Assembly (NCBI RefSeq): GCF_932526225.1
Contig: NC_064044.1
Coordinates: 14,013,453-14,077,452, forward strand
Source: Nematostella vectensis
Lineage: Eukaryota > Cnidaria > Anthozoa > Actiniaria > Edwardsiidae
Direction: 5' to 3'
Length of the DNA stretch: 64,000 bases
Shown piece by piece: positions 19,545 through 32,854 of the stretch. Each line of letters opens with the position of its first letter. The stretch's first letter is position 1. Both the position numbers and the translations under genes were made by a program. Below the pieces are notes generated by a model. That model had not been told where the DNA came from and searched no databases. It saw only the letters and a program-made list of their open reading frames with translations.

Positions 19545-20030
19545 ATTTTCCTCTTGAGAAAGCCTGGTACCCACATGACGTAATGTTCCTGCATACTAAT
19601 AAGGGAAGTCCCGCGCCAATCCTTTCACTTTCACTTAGTAGAATTTCCTGTTTGCGTGTTTAGCGAGGTTCACATTTACTGGCTTTTGGACTTATAGAAC
19701 CTGCGTGTTACCGTCTACTATCGCTTAAATTGTCAATAGCAAGCTTCATCATTGTATTGACATTTTAGCGTCAATAACCAACACAAGCGGTAAGCTGAAT
19801 TTGGTTGTCGGTTGTGACTCCGTTACTTGGTTGCTTATGTCATGGCTAACTTTTCCTCTGTCTTTTGAACCTCAGCCTTCGTGAAGCCGTCTTCATTCGC
19901 TCGACTTGTGCAAAGAGAGCTTTATCACTTCTTTTTTGTTCTTTTCACCTCCGGGATTTGATTTGATCGGTGAGTACCTTCTCAGTTAAATGTCGTAATC
20001 AGCACTAGCGGGCCATGCTAATTCTCTCCT
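19545..20030 (+). repeat. dispersed repeat, copy 2, holding the unoccupied element site
   Basis: CCTGTGTATTTTCCTCTTGAG starts this copy and is what the left and right flanks of the integrated element form without the insertion. ATTTTC is at 19545-19550. The rest is collinear with 17227-17910 without the MITE. Confidence 0.75.
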
Positions 20031-20962
20031 GTTTCACTGTCATTTCTCCCTTCGCCTAATAGGCTAGATTAAACACACAGTACTGTTTGTAATATAGATA
20101 AACATATATATTGGGTACATAGATTTATAGGTTGTATATTAACATTAAAATAAATATAGGATATATACCGTAAGGATTTGAATATGCGCCCTCTTTTAAA
20201 TAAGCGCCACTCTCAAAACAATATGCAAAAAATGAGAGCCCCTACTGAAGCGAGGCTATAGTTCTGTATGTTTGCCAGATTATACAAAAATCGGGCGAAT
20301 TCTTTGGCTCCAACATTTAACGAGTTTGTCGCTTTTTAGCGCATTTGGGTCCCATATCAACTCTAATTTCCAACTCTTTCGTACCTAATAACATCTTGCG
20401 CGTAAGTTAATCTAAGAGGAAACCTGTTGTGATCCTAGTTTGTTGTTAAGGAAATTATATTTCTAAGAAGATAGAGAAACCCTGTTCGCACCATGGAACT
20501 ACCATGGTTGTACCACGGTTAGGATACTTTGTCAGCGATTTCTTAATAAAATAACCAAAAATGCATTCCCAATTTGTATTGAATATTGTATTCAGCAAAT
20601 AAAATATCTCTAACCTTTGTGCGAAATGTCTCCTGCCTCCCAATTCAGCGAAATCCTTTTTCGTTATCTTTCTATTTCTCTTGTCTAAAAACCCACGCGA
20701 TGGTTGTTTTCAACTCTTGAAACATTTGAACAGTACTGAGTAACCATAGCGTCTTGAGTGTTCGTGACTAGCCCGAACGCTCTCCGAACCTAACTTCGTA
20801 TTTAGGTTCTATATAAAATAGGAAGGGAGTGAAGCAACGCTCGATTCCATTGTTCGAAAACCTGCCTAGTTACGGCCAATGTTGTGATGTTGGTGTGAGA
20901 CATGATTGATGAGTGACAGCTCACTTTTTCTTTGAACTTTTACCTCGCCGCCGACACACGCC

Positions 20963-21012
20963 TACCCTGGTCCCAGAGCCTTGAGCATCTCCGAGGCTCT
21001 GAGACCAGGGTA
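20963..21012. repeat. perfect-arm hairpin, 18-bp arms with one mismatch
   Basis: TACCCTGGTCCCAGAGCC and its near-perfect reverse complement are separated by 14 bases. It may be a minimal palindromic MITE; the palindrome could fold strongly in RNA or single-stranded DNA. Confidence 0.8.
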
Positions 21013-23229
21013 ACACACGCCCGACCTCACATAAGCATTTTTCTTACAAGATGTATCTAGCCTACCGTTCTACGTTATTGCAATGCCTAGTTACCAGAAT
21101 ACTTTCTGCATAATTAAAAACTGTGTCATGGCCGCCATCTTAAATCTTAAGATTCCAGCTCTCAGATCAATGTTATTTGTGGAGTTAAAGGCCCGATTCG
21201 CGATTTGATAACTGTATATTTTACCATAGCCTCAATTTCTACCAAGTTATTGTGGAAAATTATCTCAGCTTGGATTGATTTCGCTTTATTTACTTGTGTT
21301 AATACATTTGCAACCCGAATAGACCCGATACACGTGAGGGTCGAGATTAAAGTTAAAGTGCTGACTGCTTTACACTTACACATACAGTTTACCTTAAGAC
21401 TTAATTGAATGTGCACTGGACACTCATGAATGGTCTTGAGGTATTTACCTTTATTACTTTATCTATCTTGAAGTTGAAGTAGTTTGTCGATGAATGAATT
21501 CCAAAGAATAGGCTACTTAGATCGGACACTTGACCGGGTACTCATAAGATGAATTTTATTTTCTTACTATAAAATATCTTGATCTCTGTCATTGAATGTC
21601 ATATCATTTTTACCACTTCGATTCCAATTAAGTACAGAATATGTGTGACTTAAATTGAGACAAGTTCCATCAGAATATCAAGCAGTTTTCATCAATACTT
21701 AAGTGTCAAAAGTCTTGTACTAGAAAAGTTAAAATCCTGCTGCTTTGGCTTTGGTATCTATTTAGAGATAAACATGAAAATTAAGTCTATGAAAATTATT
21801 TTTGTACTTTGGCGCTTTTTTTTGGTACTTCCTTTAGATGAGTATTGTTATTTTCCTTAAATACCTTTATTTTTAATTGAATGTCATTTTATTTTTATGG
21901 AACATTTTCAATTAAATCTAGATTATTGTGCCGTCTTGAAAATATGTATATAATCTAATTTAAAGTCTGGATATTCTATAGCCCTCTCATTTGACTTCAA
22001 AATAAATAAATGTTGTTGTTTACTTTGCACTTACATAAATAAAATGATAATTTTCAATAAAATTATATTGTTAATACAATATGACTGGCTTTAGGTGTTA
22101 AAATAAATTTACCCCTAAGTGATTGCACATCGAGGGCTGTGAACCAAATAATTTTTTAATAAATAACAATTTGAAAACACATTCTCAGCTTTCCTTAATT
22201 TTATTACTGTGCTAACTCTGCTTTGGGGATAGTATTTTTAAGATTTTTACCATGTAAAAGATAGGACAATCAGTCCCATTCATGCAGCACAACTCAAGTC
22301 CATCCCCCACCTGAAAGATGATGCTCTTACCTTTCTTACCCCAATCAGTGTTGTGATATGACATTTACAATACAAACCAAGATTGTATATATATTTTATC
22401 ATATACAAAGTGAGCAGTAAAATCTTTGTCATACATGTCAGAACACAGGGCCCAAACAAGTTGCAGATCTCAGGTATACCAGTCAACCCTGCGCGCAGGG
22501 TCTAGTTCAATTAGAGATATCATTTATATGTATAGCTCTTCGATTTTCAGTATAATGATGTAAGATATGTCGATGTTTTGCAAGCCGCAGACGACTTTTG
22601 CTTCGCTTCAGTTTTGCCTCGTAATTTAAATTACACGAAAGACCTGTTTCGAAAGGAACGTCTTGTTCATCTCTCGACAGACACTGTTTGGGATAGGGAT
22701 ACATCCACCATACATATTCATATAAATAAATCCGCATGCGGCGCAAATTCTAGAGGCAGGAGGCAACCAGAAACGACAATTTTTTTTATATGTCCTAAGA
22801 GTGAATTTGTCTGCGAATTTTGCTGGAAACTTACCATTCGGTGCAGATTCGGACTAATTCTTTAATTAGCTTTGAACTTTAAAAAAAGATCCTATAAAAT
22901 TTTTTGAAAAAACACAAAATACGTTTTTAACTGTCATAAAGTGTTAACATAAATACTAGTACATTGTTAACCGTAATGCTAATAAAAAGAAATTGAAGAG
23001 CTTGGGCTTCCTGTGGATAAACCTAAATTCGTCTGTTATTCAGACTAGCTAATGAGGGGAATCCCCTACAAACGTTTCAGATTTGCATTTCAAATTTCCT
23101 ACATTTATTTGTTTGTTCGTATTTTGTGCAAAGCATCATTTGATCTTCAACTACAGCCCTGATGTAGTGTCGAATTGTGCTTAAAGGCAAGTTGAACAAG
23201 GTGAAATCAAGTTAAAACTTTCGGGAAAG

Positions 23230-25620
23230 GAACCTCTATGTATTATTTCACTCGAAAGCTTCATACCAAGCATTATTGAACGAGGTATGGATTTTGTCAG
23301 TTCTATAACAGACTATTTGGTGTTATGGTTACGGTTTTCTGTACTTACCTTGGACTTGCGAAGTCATCTTTTGTTTGTGTACTGTGGAAAAAATAGTTTC
23401 CATCACTCCTACGCTTACAACTCACTGTTTATAAGTTTTGAATCTTCTCTAGGTTTCTAGGACGGCTCTTTACTCTGTTGTGCGCAGATATCTATAACCA
23501 AAGCATCTTGTAAATGTGTCGTGACATTTTCATACAAGTAATAATCTAATAGGAACTCTATTGTAATCCTATTTTTTTGCTGATAAAAGAAAACTATATA
23601 TATTTCTAAAAAGAGAGAGAAAGCCTTAGTTTCTTAGATTGTGCAATAGGTAATTTATTCATAATGTATCTCTTTCGTTAGGCGTGAAGCTTGCAAGTAA
23701 CTTGTAGCGTGTTCCGCCATTAAATTAGAGATTGCCGTCACTTGTCATCGAGCGATGTCTGCGGTTTTGTTTAAAGGACAGCATACATTTTGAGATACAG
23801 GGTTTTGTGTGTGTTTTTTCGAAATTACGTCGAAAAGCCAGTGAGAGTCAATTTGCCCGCGAAGTTTGCTGGGAACCTAGCCTTAGATTCGGACTCGGAT
23901 ATTTTCTTGAATTAGAATTTCTTAGGGAAAGTTCATTTATTATACCTAGAGGGGGGGGGGGTGGGGGTCGAAAGTGTATGGATTTTAAAAACGGGGGTCA
24001 CTGATTTCTTTGGTCACTGGTTTTGTCTCTTCTATATAACTTGACCAAGTGTCAAATCAGACTTCTTGGTCCAACGAGTCTCATCGGTTTGGGGGTAGTT
24101 ATTGGCACGCACAATCCAGGAGAGCCACGTTTTATCTATGCAATTCAATGCTTTCACTTTTTCTGAATTAATATTTTCAGCGAATTCTTTCCCCCCCACT
24201 TCCTGACCAGCTTGCAGCTAATCTCTTGCTCGCATTCCTTTGACATTGTCTTTTGCGTTCCTTCCTTCCTTTCCTACTTCCTTCTTTGTTTTTCTGGAGG
24301 GTTGTGTGTGTGTGTGTGTGTGTGTGTGTGGGGTTCCTAAAATATGGAGGAAGCATTAGGGGGGCATGAGAAATTTTGTTCCTCCTGAAGGGGGGGGGGG
24401 GGGGGAAGGGCAACTAATTTTATCCCTTACTTTTATCAAAATCCTCACGCTTCCCCCCCCTCGGGATAATAAATGAACTTTTCCTTAGAAACACTATTAA
24501 AAAGACACTGTTAGAGAACACCCAAAAAACCTAAGCATAAATACCAGTTCATTGTTTACCATAACGTCCACAGAGACAAATTTTAGAAATGTAGTTTTTA
24601 GGGGGTTATTTTTTTTCATTTCCATACCCAGAGGAGGGGGGGGGGGGGGGTAATTTTTTTTATCTTGTTCCACGTGAGATACCGACCAGGCGATCTGCCT
24701 TATAACACATAATTTTCACGGAGTCAAAATTTCGAGATTTTGAGATGGCGATATTTTATTTTCGCCAATCTTTTAAGAGTGTAATAAGATGTGAGCAATT
24801 GAATTGAAATTTGTAGGGGGGGGGGAGTGATGGTAATTTTTAAGACGTCATGATTTCTGAGGGGGGTCTAAATTTTATCATTACATTTTTCAGGGGGGGT
24901 AAAAATTTCAATCTCGGATTTATTAAAAAACCACCCCCCTCCTCCCCCCCGCCCCCCCCGTGGACGTAAATAACGATCGGTCCCTTACACTCGGAAGTTC
25001 CATATCAAGCATTGAACGAGTTATGGATTTTGTCAGTTCTATAACAGACTTTTTTTTGTATTTATGGTTACGGCTCTCTATTCTTACTTTGGATAATAAA
25101 TGAACTTTTCATTAGAAACACTATTAAAAAGACACTGTTAGAGAACACCCAAAAAACCTAAGCATAAATACCAGTTCATTGTTTCCCATAACGTCCACAG
25201 AGAAAAATTTTAGAAATGCAGTTTTTAGGGGGTTATTTTTTTCATTTCCATACCCAGAGGAGGGGGGGGGGGGGGGGGTAATTTTCGTAAATAACGATCG
25301 GTCCCTTACACTCGGAAGTTCCATATCAAGCATTGAACGAGTTATGGATTTTGTCAGTTCTATAACAGACTTTTTTTCGTATTTATGGTTAAGACTCTCT
25401 ATTCTGACTTTGCAAAGTCATTTTTTGTTTGTGTCCTGTGGAAAAATAGCTTCCATCACTTCTTTTCTTACGACTTTAATGAGAGTTGTGTTCACTCTAT
25501 TTAAGTTATGAATTTTCTCCAGGTTACTAGGACGGCTCTTTACTCTATTATGCAAAGAAATCTACGTCTCCAAAACAAGTTCTCTTAGAAATGCATCGTG
25601 ACATGAAAAAAACTGTTAAT
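23230..25620 (+). repeat. diverged tandem/segmental duplication
   Basis: A segment with GTTATGGATTTTGTCAGTTC and TATAACAGAC occurs near 23285, 25019 and 25341. A second segment (AAACACTATTAAAAAGACAC) occurs near 24488 and 25109. The last two copies form a direct duplication of about 620 bp, bounded by G runs. Confidence 0.75.
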
Positions 25621-26522
25621 AATCTAAGAGGAAGCCTATTGTAATTTTCTAATAAAAGAAAACCATATATATTTCTAACAGACATATATATTTCTAACAG
25701 GAACACTAACGGTTGGATCAATGGTCACACACGCTTGTCCGTGACGTCACGCCGATTATTCAACTTCTTTGCATCTATTCGTGCTATAAAACACCAATAA
25801 ACACTCAAAAAGGTAAAAGAATACTTGAGGATGTAATTTTTACTCAAAATCAGCGTTTCAAATCCCGACTGATCTCGCTAATGGGCAATGTAAGAAGACA
25901 AAGCCAACAGATGTCAACACTACTCTCCCACGTCACAGGCCCGTAGGCTAGGGGGGAGGGGAGGGGGAACTCCCACACGCCGGCTATTTTCCCCTGTTTG
26001 ATGAGTATTTCAAGAGCAACAAAAAATAGATGAAATAAAAAAAAAACGTCCTTCACGTTCGAAGCTCTGCGCTTGTACGCGACCGCAAAGCACGACGGAT
26101 GTATGAGAAAAAAGGACATTGTCATTGCCATCAGAATGTTTGATTTCTTCTCTGTCTGTCGTTTTAAAATGGGACGGTGCGTTTTCGATGAAGAAAGTGT
26201 CAGAAATAAAGTGTTAACACATAAAATAGAAACATATTTTTGCTGTGAATAGCTTAACTACTCTAGCCAAAACTAATCATATAAACCAACCTTTTAAAAA
26301 AGCGTGCAGCGCTACCTTAAAAGTGCGAAAAAGACTATTTCTTCAAAAACAGTCACTCTAGAAGATAAGTGTGAGCATGCAAATGTGATGAAGAAAGGTA
26401 TTCTAAAAACATACTTATATACATATAATACTTAATACTCAATACATATACTAAATTTTGCATTACATTACAATAAATTGTATTTTAAAATAATCTCTTT
26501 GAATTATGTTATCTAATTTCAG

Positions 26523-29500
26523 ATTTGGCAAAACACCACAAGATGTGTGAGGGCAAGCCTTTTTCTGACTGGGGCGTGGCCGAGTGGGACGCCATTGGCA
26601 GGGTGTGGTCCAACCTTCCCAACATATTCGGTTTCCTGATTATGTGGGGGATGACCATGAGCCCGCTGACACCAGACCAGCAGATTCGTTTACTGAAAGT
26701 ATGTTACGATATTTCGTACTTGCTCGGGAGCAGCAAGATGATGATGTGTGTGTATTTGAAAGCGGGCGACACATTTTCTAAAATAGCGCAGTATGAAAAT
26801 GCAATGTCATGTTATACAGCTGCTATGGAAATAGCGAAATCAAATGATGACATTCAGACTCAAGCAGATTGTTATCAATTGATGGGTGAAATTCATTGCA
26901 GGCTGCACGATTACGATCAGTCAATGGAGAATTTCCAACACGCACTTAGTCTATGTCAAAAGACAGGTGACGAGAGTGGTCAAGCTCGTGCATACCTGGG
27001 TATGGGTGATGCGCACAGGTCTCAGGGCAAGTACGAGGACGCAATGAATAACTACCAACACGCACTTAGTGTATTCCAAAAAACAGGTGACGAGAGTGGT
27101 CAAGCTAGTGCATACCTGGGTATGGGTTTTGTGCACAGGTCTCAGGGCAAGTACGAGGACGCAATGAATAGCTACCAACAAGCACTTAGTCTATTTCAAA
27201 AGATAGGTTACGAGAGTGGTCAAGCTCGTGCATACCTGGGTATGGGTGATGCGCACAGGTCTCAGGGCAAGTACGAGGACGCAATGAATAACTACCAACA
27301 CGCACTTAGTGTATGTCAAAAAACAGGTGACGAGAGTTGTCAAGCTAGTGCATACCTGGGTATGGGTTTTGTGCACAGGTCTCAGGGCAAGTACGAGGAC
27401 GCAATGAATAACTACCAACACGCACTTAGTCTATTTCAAAAGACAGGTGACGAGAGTGGTCAAGCTAGTGCATACCTGGGTATGGGTGATGCGCACAGGT
27501 CTCAGGGCAAGTACGAGGACGCAATGAATAACTACCAACACGCACTTAGTCTATTTCAAAAGACAGGTGACGAGAGTGGTCAAGCTCGTGCATACCTGGG
27601 TATGGGTGATGTGCACAGGTCTCAGGGCAAGTACGAGGACGCAATGAATAACTACCAACAAGCACTTAGTGTATTCAAAAAAACAGGTGACGAGAGAGGT
27701 CAACCTAATGCATACCTGGGTATGGGTGATGTGCACTGGTCTCAGGGCAAGTACGAGGACGCAATGAATAGCTACCAACGCGCACTTAGTCTATTTAAAA
27801 AGACAGGTTACGAGAGTAGTCAAGCTAAGGCATACCATGGTATGGGTAAAGTGCAAAGCTTTCAGGGCAAGTATGAGGACGCAATGAATAACTACCAACA
27901 CGCACTTAGTCTATGTCAAAAGACAGGTGACGAGAGTGGTCAAGCTGAAGCATACCTCGGTATGGGTGATGTTCACTTGTCTCAGGGCAAGTACGAGAAC
28001 TCAATGAATAACTACCAACACGCACATAGTCTATTTCAAAAGACAGGTGACGAGAGTGGTCAAGCTAGTGCATACCTGGGTATGGGTGATGCGCACAGGT
28101 CTCAGGGCAAGTACGAGGACGCAATGAATAGCTACCAACGCGCACTTAGTCTATTTAAAAAGACAGGTGACGAGAGTAGTCAAGCTAAGGCATACCATGG
28201 TATGGGTAAAGTGCAAAGCTTTCAGGGCAAGTACGAGGACGCAATGAATAACTACCAACGCGCACTTAGTCTATGTCATAAAACAGGTGACGAGAGTAGT
28301 CAAGCTAAGGCATACAATGGTATGGGTAATATGCACAAGTCTCAGGGCAAGTACGAGGACGCATTGAATAACTACCAACACGCACTCAGTCTATTTCAAA
28401 AGGCAGGTGACCAGGAGGGTCAAGTTAACACATACCGCGCTATGGCGAGTATTCACGAAGATATTTGTAAATACGAGGAGGAGAAGAAATGCATTCGTCA
28501 AGCAATCAGTCTTGCTGCAACGTTAGAGAACGTGCAGCCCAACCTAGGGGAGCTTGGAGTACTATACACGAAAAGTGGAGACTTCAACGAGGCGAACAAG
28601 TGTTACGAAAAGCAGCTTGATTTATGTTTAAAGAATGGCGACGTAGTTGGGCAAGAACAGACACATGTTATGATGGGTATGCTGCACCTGTCTCAAGGTA
28701 ACCTCGATAAGGCTATGGAGTGCTGCCAACAAGCGATAGATAAGTGCGAGAAGAGTAGTAGCACGTATAGCCAAGAAATAGTGTATTGGATGATGGCTGA
28801 AGTGCATTTTATTCGTCTTAACTACAAGGAGGCACTTAAGAACTTCCTGCTTGCAGAATATAATTTTCCGAAAACTAGCACTCGCTTACTTTCTAATATA
28901 TACCAGCGTATCGGCAAGTTGTATGTCTGTATGGGCCAGTTTGAAGATGCGGAATCGAATCTTTTAAAAAGCTTCATGTGCTACGAGCAAATCTTCACTA
29001 ATCTTGGAAAGCTAGAAGACGCAAAAACTAATATCGTAGATACCTATATTGAGGCATATCACTCGCTAGTCTTTGTGTCAGTGGTACTCGGGAAAAAGAG
29101 CCAAGCCTTGTTGGTGTCAGAGCAAGGAAGATCGCGCGCCCTTAGTGAAAACCTTCAAACCAAATATGGACTTCAAGGAGATGCAACAAAGAACTCATTA
29201 GACCAAGAAGTACGTTTGTTAGTCAGTGGTACCTCGCCCTCGTTTGTTGTTGTATCATTGAGTGATATATACCTTCACTTATTCACTCTCTCATCTTTTA
29301 CTTCGTTAGTTGTACATCCCGCAGCAATGCAAATGACAGATGAAGCGGAACAATGGCAAACTCATGTCAAATACCTGATCAACAGAGTTATATGTGATGC
29401 AAATCTGCACGTCCTTCAAAATCGCGATGATACCTTTGAAGACAGATCGCTGGACCTGGACAATGATGACGAGTCTGAACAACAACACGTGCTGACAGAA

Positions 29501-30667
29501 CTCGCAAGGGTAACACTAGGGTCCAAGGGCCCAGAGAAGACGAATATAATCGGAGGCGAAACAAGCGGAAACAGAAAAGACAAGAGTGTCGCCAAGATGT
29601 GGGGCGGAGATAGTGAGTGTCACCTTGCTACCAGGTCTCCTTTACCACATACCACAGGAAAACCGAAGGCGAGTGACGAGGGTACTAGCGGTAAGGTACC
29701 ACAGGAGCACGACGAAGACGTCTGTACGCCACCCCCAATAAGCAGTGCCGAGACACAGAGAGGGTTCGATCTACTAAAAGAGCTGTACCGGATACTTATT
29801 GAACCAATTGAGAAGGAACTCACCCAAGATGAGGTCGTGTTTGTTCCTGAAGGTGTTACGTTCAAGGTCCCCTTCGGCGCTCTGCAATCACCGGACGGGA
29901 GATTCCTCGCTGAGAAAAAGGCAATTCGTACTGGCCCATCACTCACTACTCTTAAGTTACTGAGAGAATGTCCTGAAGACAAGCACTGCAAACGTGGTGT
30001 ACTTGTCGTTGCGAATCCAAGATCGAACGCAAACATATTTACACGCAACAAGAGTGGAGCCGACGTGGAGATGTCTTTTCACGAGAGGTTTGCAAATCTC
30101 CCTGCAGCAAGTAAGGAAGCTATCAAGATCAGAGAAATACTTCCAGACGTGACATGTTTGATCGAGGACCAAGCGACCAAGAATGCGGTGATGCAGAGTC
30201 TCCAGAAAGGCGTCGGTGTTATCCACATCGCTTCGCACGGTGACTCAAAGACGGGGGAAATATTAGTCGCACCAGAACCACGCATGGATAAGCATGATAT
30301 CGCCGAAAAAGAGGAATACCTCCTGACGATGAAGGAAATCAGCTCGTGTCAGATCAACGCAAGTCTGGTCGTACTCAGCTGCTGTCATAGCGGCAGAGGC
30401 CAGATCAGAGCCGAGGGCGTGATGGGTCTGGCGCGAGCGTTCCTCGCTGCAGGAGCTCGCTCCGTGCTCGCAACGCTGTGGGCGATTGGCGACAATGCCG
30501 CACTGGAGTTCATGGAGCGCTTTTATCGTCACCTGGCCAGCGGATTGTCAACTAGTGCCAGTCTCAAGCGGACAATCCGGGACACCATCTCAATGAATGA
30601 TAAATACAGCCACCCCTATTACTGGGGCGCGTTTGTTCTCGTCGGTGATGACGTCACTATACTGTAG
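26523..30667 (+). CDS. tandem TPR protein with C-terminal CHAT protease-like domain
   Basis: One very long exon preceded by a splice acceptor (TTTCAG, 26517-26522). The first in-frame ATG is at 26543, so the true start is there or in an unseen upstream exon. Residues of about 85-860 are TPR units. About 12 units starting at 26941, every exactly 120 bp (40 aa), are nearly identical (KTGDESGQAxAYLGMGDxHR). An acidic, low-complexity linker follows (about 975-1080). The C-terminus is a CHAT domain, a caspase/separase-type fold, with HIASHGD (His 1238) and VVLSCCHSG (Cys 1287) as the likely catalytic dyad and YWGAFVLVGDD at the end (numbers count from 26525). TTC28-like and TPR-CHAT proteins are the nearest known relatives. 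Substrate unknown. A role in immunity or cell death is possible by analogy with prokaryotic TPR-CHAT proteases. Confidence 0.9.
26941..28440 (+). repeat. homogenised 120-bp TPR tandem array
   Basis: Exactly 120-bp periodicity from 26941 to 28380 with a diverged 13th unit. Two unit classes exist. A KAYHGMGKVQSFQGKY class occurs only at 27781 and 28141, which places a 360-bp higher-order duplication on the basic array. Confidence 0.95.
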
Positions 30668-31240
30668 AAACGTAGAAGGGAAGTTTCAAAAAAACTCTGG
30701 AACCCTGCAACACAGGGAACTCGGAGGAGTAAGCTCAGCTTGACTTGTTTTCATATTTGTATGACAGTTATATCTCATGTGTATTCTTTTTGGTACTATT
30801 CATCTCTAGGGTCTTTTTTGAAAAGGTGCCCTTCAGAGTAAGGCGCTAATTCGTCATTTGCTTATTTGAAGCAGAGCAATCAAGTCAATAACTTTTGATT
30901 GATTTTGATTTGCAAGTCGTAGCTTATTCATAAAACAGTGTAGTTGAGTGTAACCAAGTTAACAAAGTAAAACAAAAAGGTTGTGAACAGGCGCGTACCC
31001 AGGATTGGCTGAGTGGGGTGGGGGGGGGGGGGGGGGGGGTGCGCAGTCATAGGAATCATTTAGAAAAAGCAAAAGATTCGAAGATTTCTTAAGAAGAAAT
31101 GACCCACTTTTGGGCCGCCAGGGCACCCTGCACCCCCCCCCCCCCCCCCTGTGTACGCGCCTGGTCAGATGTTGAAATTAATTCGAGGAAGCGAATGTTT
31201 TTTTTTTTAGGGTTATTCGAGAGGGAACAGCGGATCTAAA
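30668..31240. other. 3' flank of the TPR-CHAT gene, with a MITE
   Basis: Downstream of TAG 30665-30667 the sequence is AT-rich, with a polypurine/polypyrimidine MITE at 30989-31163 and no gene. A T8AG acceptor-like site lies just before 31211. Confidence 0.4.
30989..31163. mobile_element. MITE with G/C tracts
   Basis: The terminal inverted repeats begin CAGGCGCGTAC and end GTACGCGCCTG. The interior carries a long G run and a long C run that can pair. Related sequences are at 34218-34412, about 47080-47130 and about 51260-51330. Confidence 0.65.
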
Positions 31241-31456
31241 ATGGGGTACAAAGTGGAGTTTACAGACGAAGCTATAGAAAATGCTGTCAGAGTGCTTCTT
31301 TTGCAGTGTTTTGGACCTAGAGTCAAATTTCCCTTTGTCCGCATCATTTTGGATCAGCTATGGCCCGCCAGTCTGTGGCATTTTGGACGCGCACGGAAGA
31401 TTGCGAAAACGGTCCTTGTACCTGTCGCTGTTGGGATATCGCAAATGTTCTTATAA
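31241..31456 (+). CDS. small hypothetical protein (71 aa)
   Basis: ATG 31241 opens a 71-codon frame (MGYKVEFTDEAIENAVRVLL and onward) ending TAA. A polypyrimidine-AG acceptor precedes it by about 30 bp, so it may be the last exon of a spliced transcript. The protein is half hydrophobic and helical with a basic RARKIAKTV segment and no recognised domain. The frame is kept in the duplicate at 1-149. Coding status is uncertain. Confidence 0.35.
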   Translation: MGYKVEFTDEAIENAVRVLLLQCFGPRVKFPFVRIILDQLWPASLWHFGRARKIAKTVLVPVAVGISQMFL

Positions 31457-32403
31457 TAATAAGCACGTGATAGGGGGGTTTGAGGGCTTGTTCCGGATAA
31501 TTTTGTTTTCCACTGGGGATTTTCAACATAATGCTTCAAGGGAAGATCTCTAATTCCTGCAAGAATAGTCCTCCTATTTAACCAGCATGTTCGCTGCTAT
31601 AAAAGTCAAGAACCACTTCCAGCTGGGACAAGATAACCAAGGGAAAATGGTTAGCTAAATGAGTAAACGAATCCAAGCTCAAAGTTGTAGCCTGAGGCCT
31701 CTAACCGTTATATATTATTTATTTATTATTTATTATAGTATTTTAGGTAAAAAAGAAAATCCTATGTAGTAAATATTTGAACTATCACAGGACAATATAG
31801 TTCTTCTTGCATAGATCTTGACTTGATGATTACAAAAAATGTGGATATTTTGGGGAATTTAAGAGAAATTTTAAATAATCGACAGAGTTGAGGATTTTAA
31901 AAATTCTAAGAGGGGGAGAAAACGAAACTCTAACAGATAACGGGCGGCGAACGGGAATGGGGGCCCTCTCAAAAGTTTATAAGCCGATGTGCTTTTTAAT
32001 GGACGTCCGGTTTTTACGTTTGTCTAAATAGTGCTACAAATAAAGTTACATTTAAAAACCGATAACTTCATAAAAGACGATATTATAGTTTTAAATCTGT
32101 TTGTATTCATCTTTATCTTCACTCTACATCAACCCCAGGAACCCCCTACCCTCTCATATCACTATCCCTCCAGCCCCCCGGCCACTTCCTCCCCCCACTT
32201 TTTGAACCACCCTGCAGCCCCTGAATAAACAATGCGCAACAACAATAGAAGTTGCGTATTGGTCAGGGAAACTGCGAAAAGCATACACAGGAGGAAATGC
32301 AGTTTAAATTGGGGTTAAAGGTGGACCTCGTGGGAGCGGGGGTCCACCAGAAACTGTTCATAACACTAAACTTCCACGAATATGTTACTTTTGCTTAGCG
32401 GCT

Positions 32404-32540
32404 ATGGCATAAGACGCCGTTCTTACCATGTACCGTGTGTCAAATGCAAATGCTTGCAAATGAACCAAGTGGATGGTTTCACCTCAATTTGCATTTGGGA
32501 TAACGGTACATAGAAAAACGGCGTCTAAACTAGGCGTTCT
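32404..32540. mobile_element. MITE related to 41580-41710
   Basis: A near-palindromic element with inverted ACGCCGTT ends and inner GTACCG and CAAATGCAAAT motifs. A further relative is at about 44160-44262. Boundaries are approximate. Confidence 0.55.
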
Positions 32541-32854
32541 TGGAAGGATCGAGGTTTTCATGATTCATAGCTCATCCATTCCCGCAAAATATCAATCGGG
32601 TCCTGTGTCCCTTAAACAAATTTCAACAAACGAGGGCATGCTACAGACAACAAGTCTGATTCTACTGGTAAGTTTTCAATTCCATGTTAAATAGTATAAT
32701 TATAAAACAAGTTAAAAATCTTTGACTAAACAGCTTCTTTATGCTTTACATGTTATGTTACGAGTATTACATCTTGAATAGACTCAGACTTGTGCCATAC
32801 TGCTGTTTTGGTTGTATTTATAAGATATTGAGAAATATTTTATCATTCTGGAAT

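Larger units (their letters stand above)
20031..26522. other. long gene-poor, repeat-rich stretch
   Basis: I see no supportable coding exon in this 6.5-kb interval. It holds a hairpin at 20963-21012, a fragment near 20167 (ACCGTAAGGATTTGAATA, TAAATAAGCGCC) related to 52746-53030, a TG microsatellite at 24301-24330, several long G runs, and a duplicated block at 23.2-25.6 kb. An upstream exon of the TPR-CHAT gene may lie here unrecognised. Confidence 0.4.

Noticed and set aside
26951..27778. Minus-strand frames of about 75 aa repeated within the TPR array
   Set aside because: They are antisense shadows of the 120-bp coding repeat.
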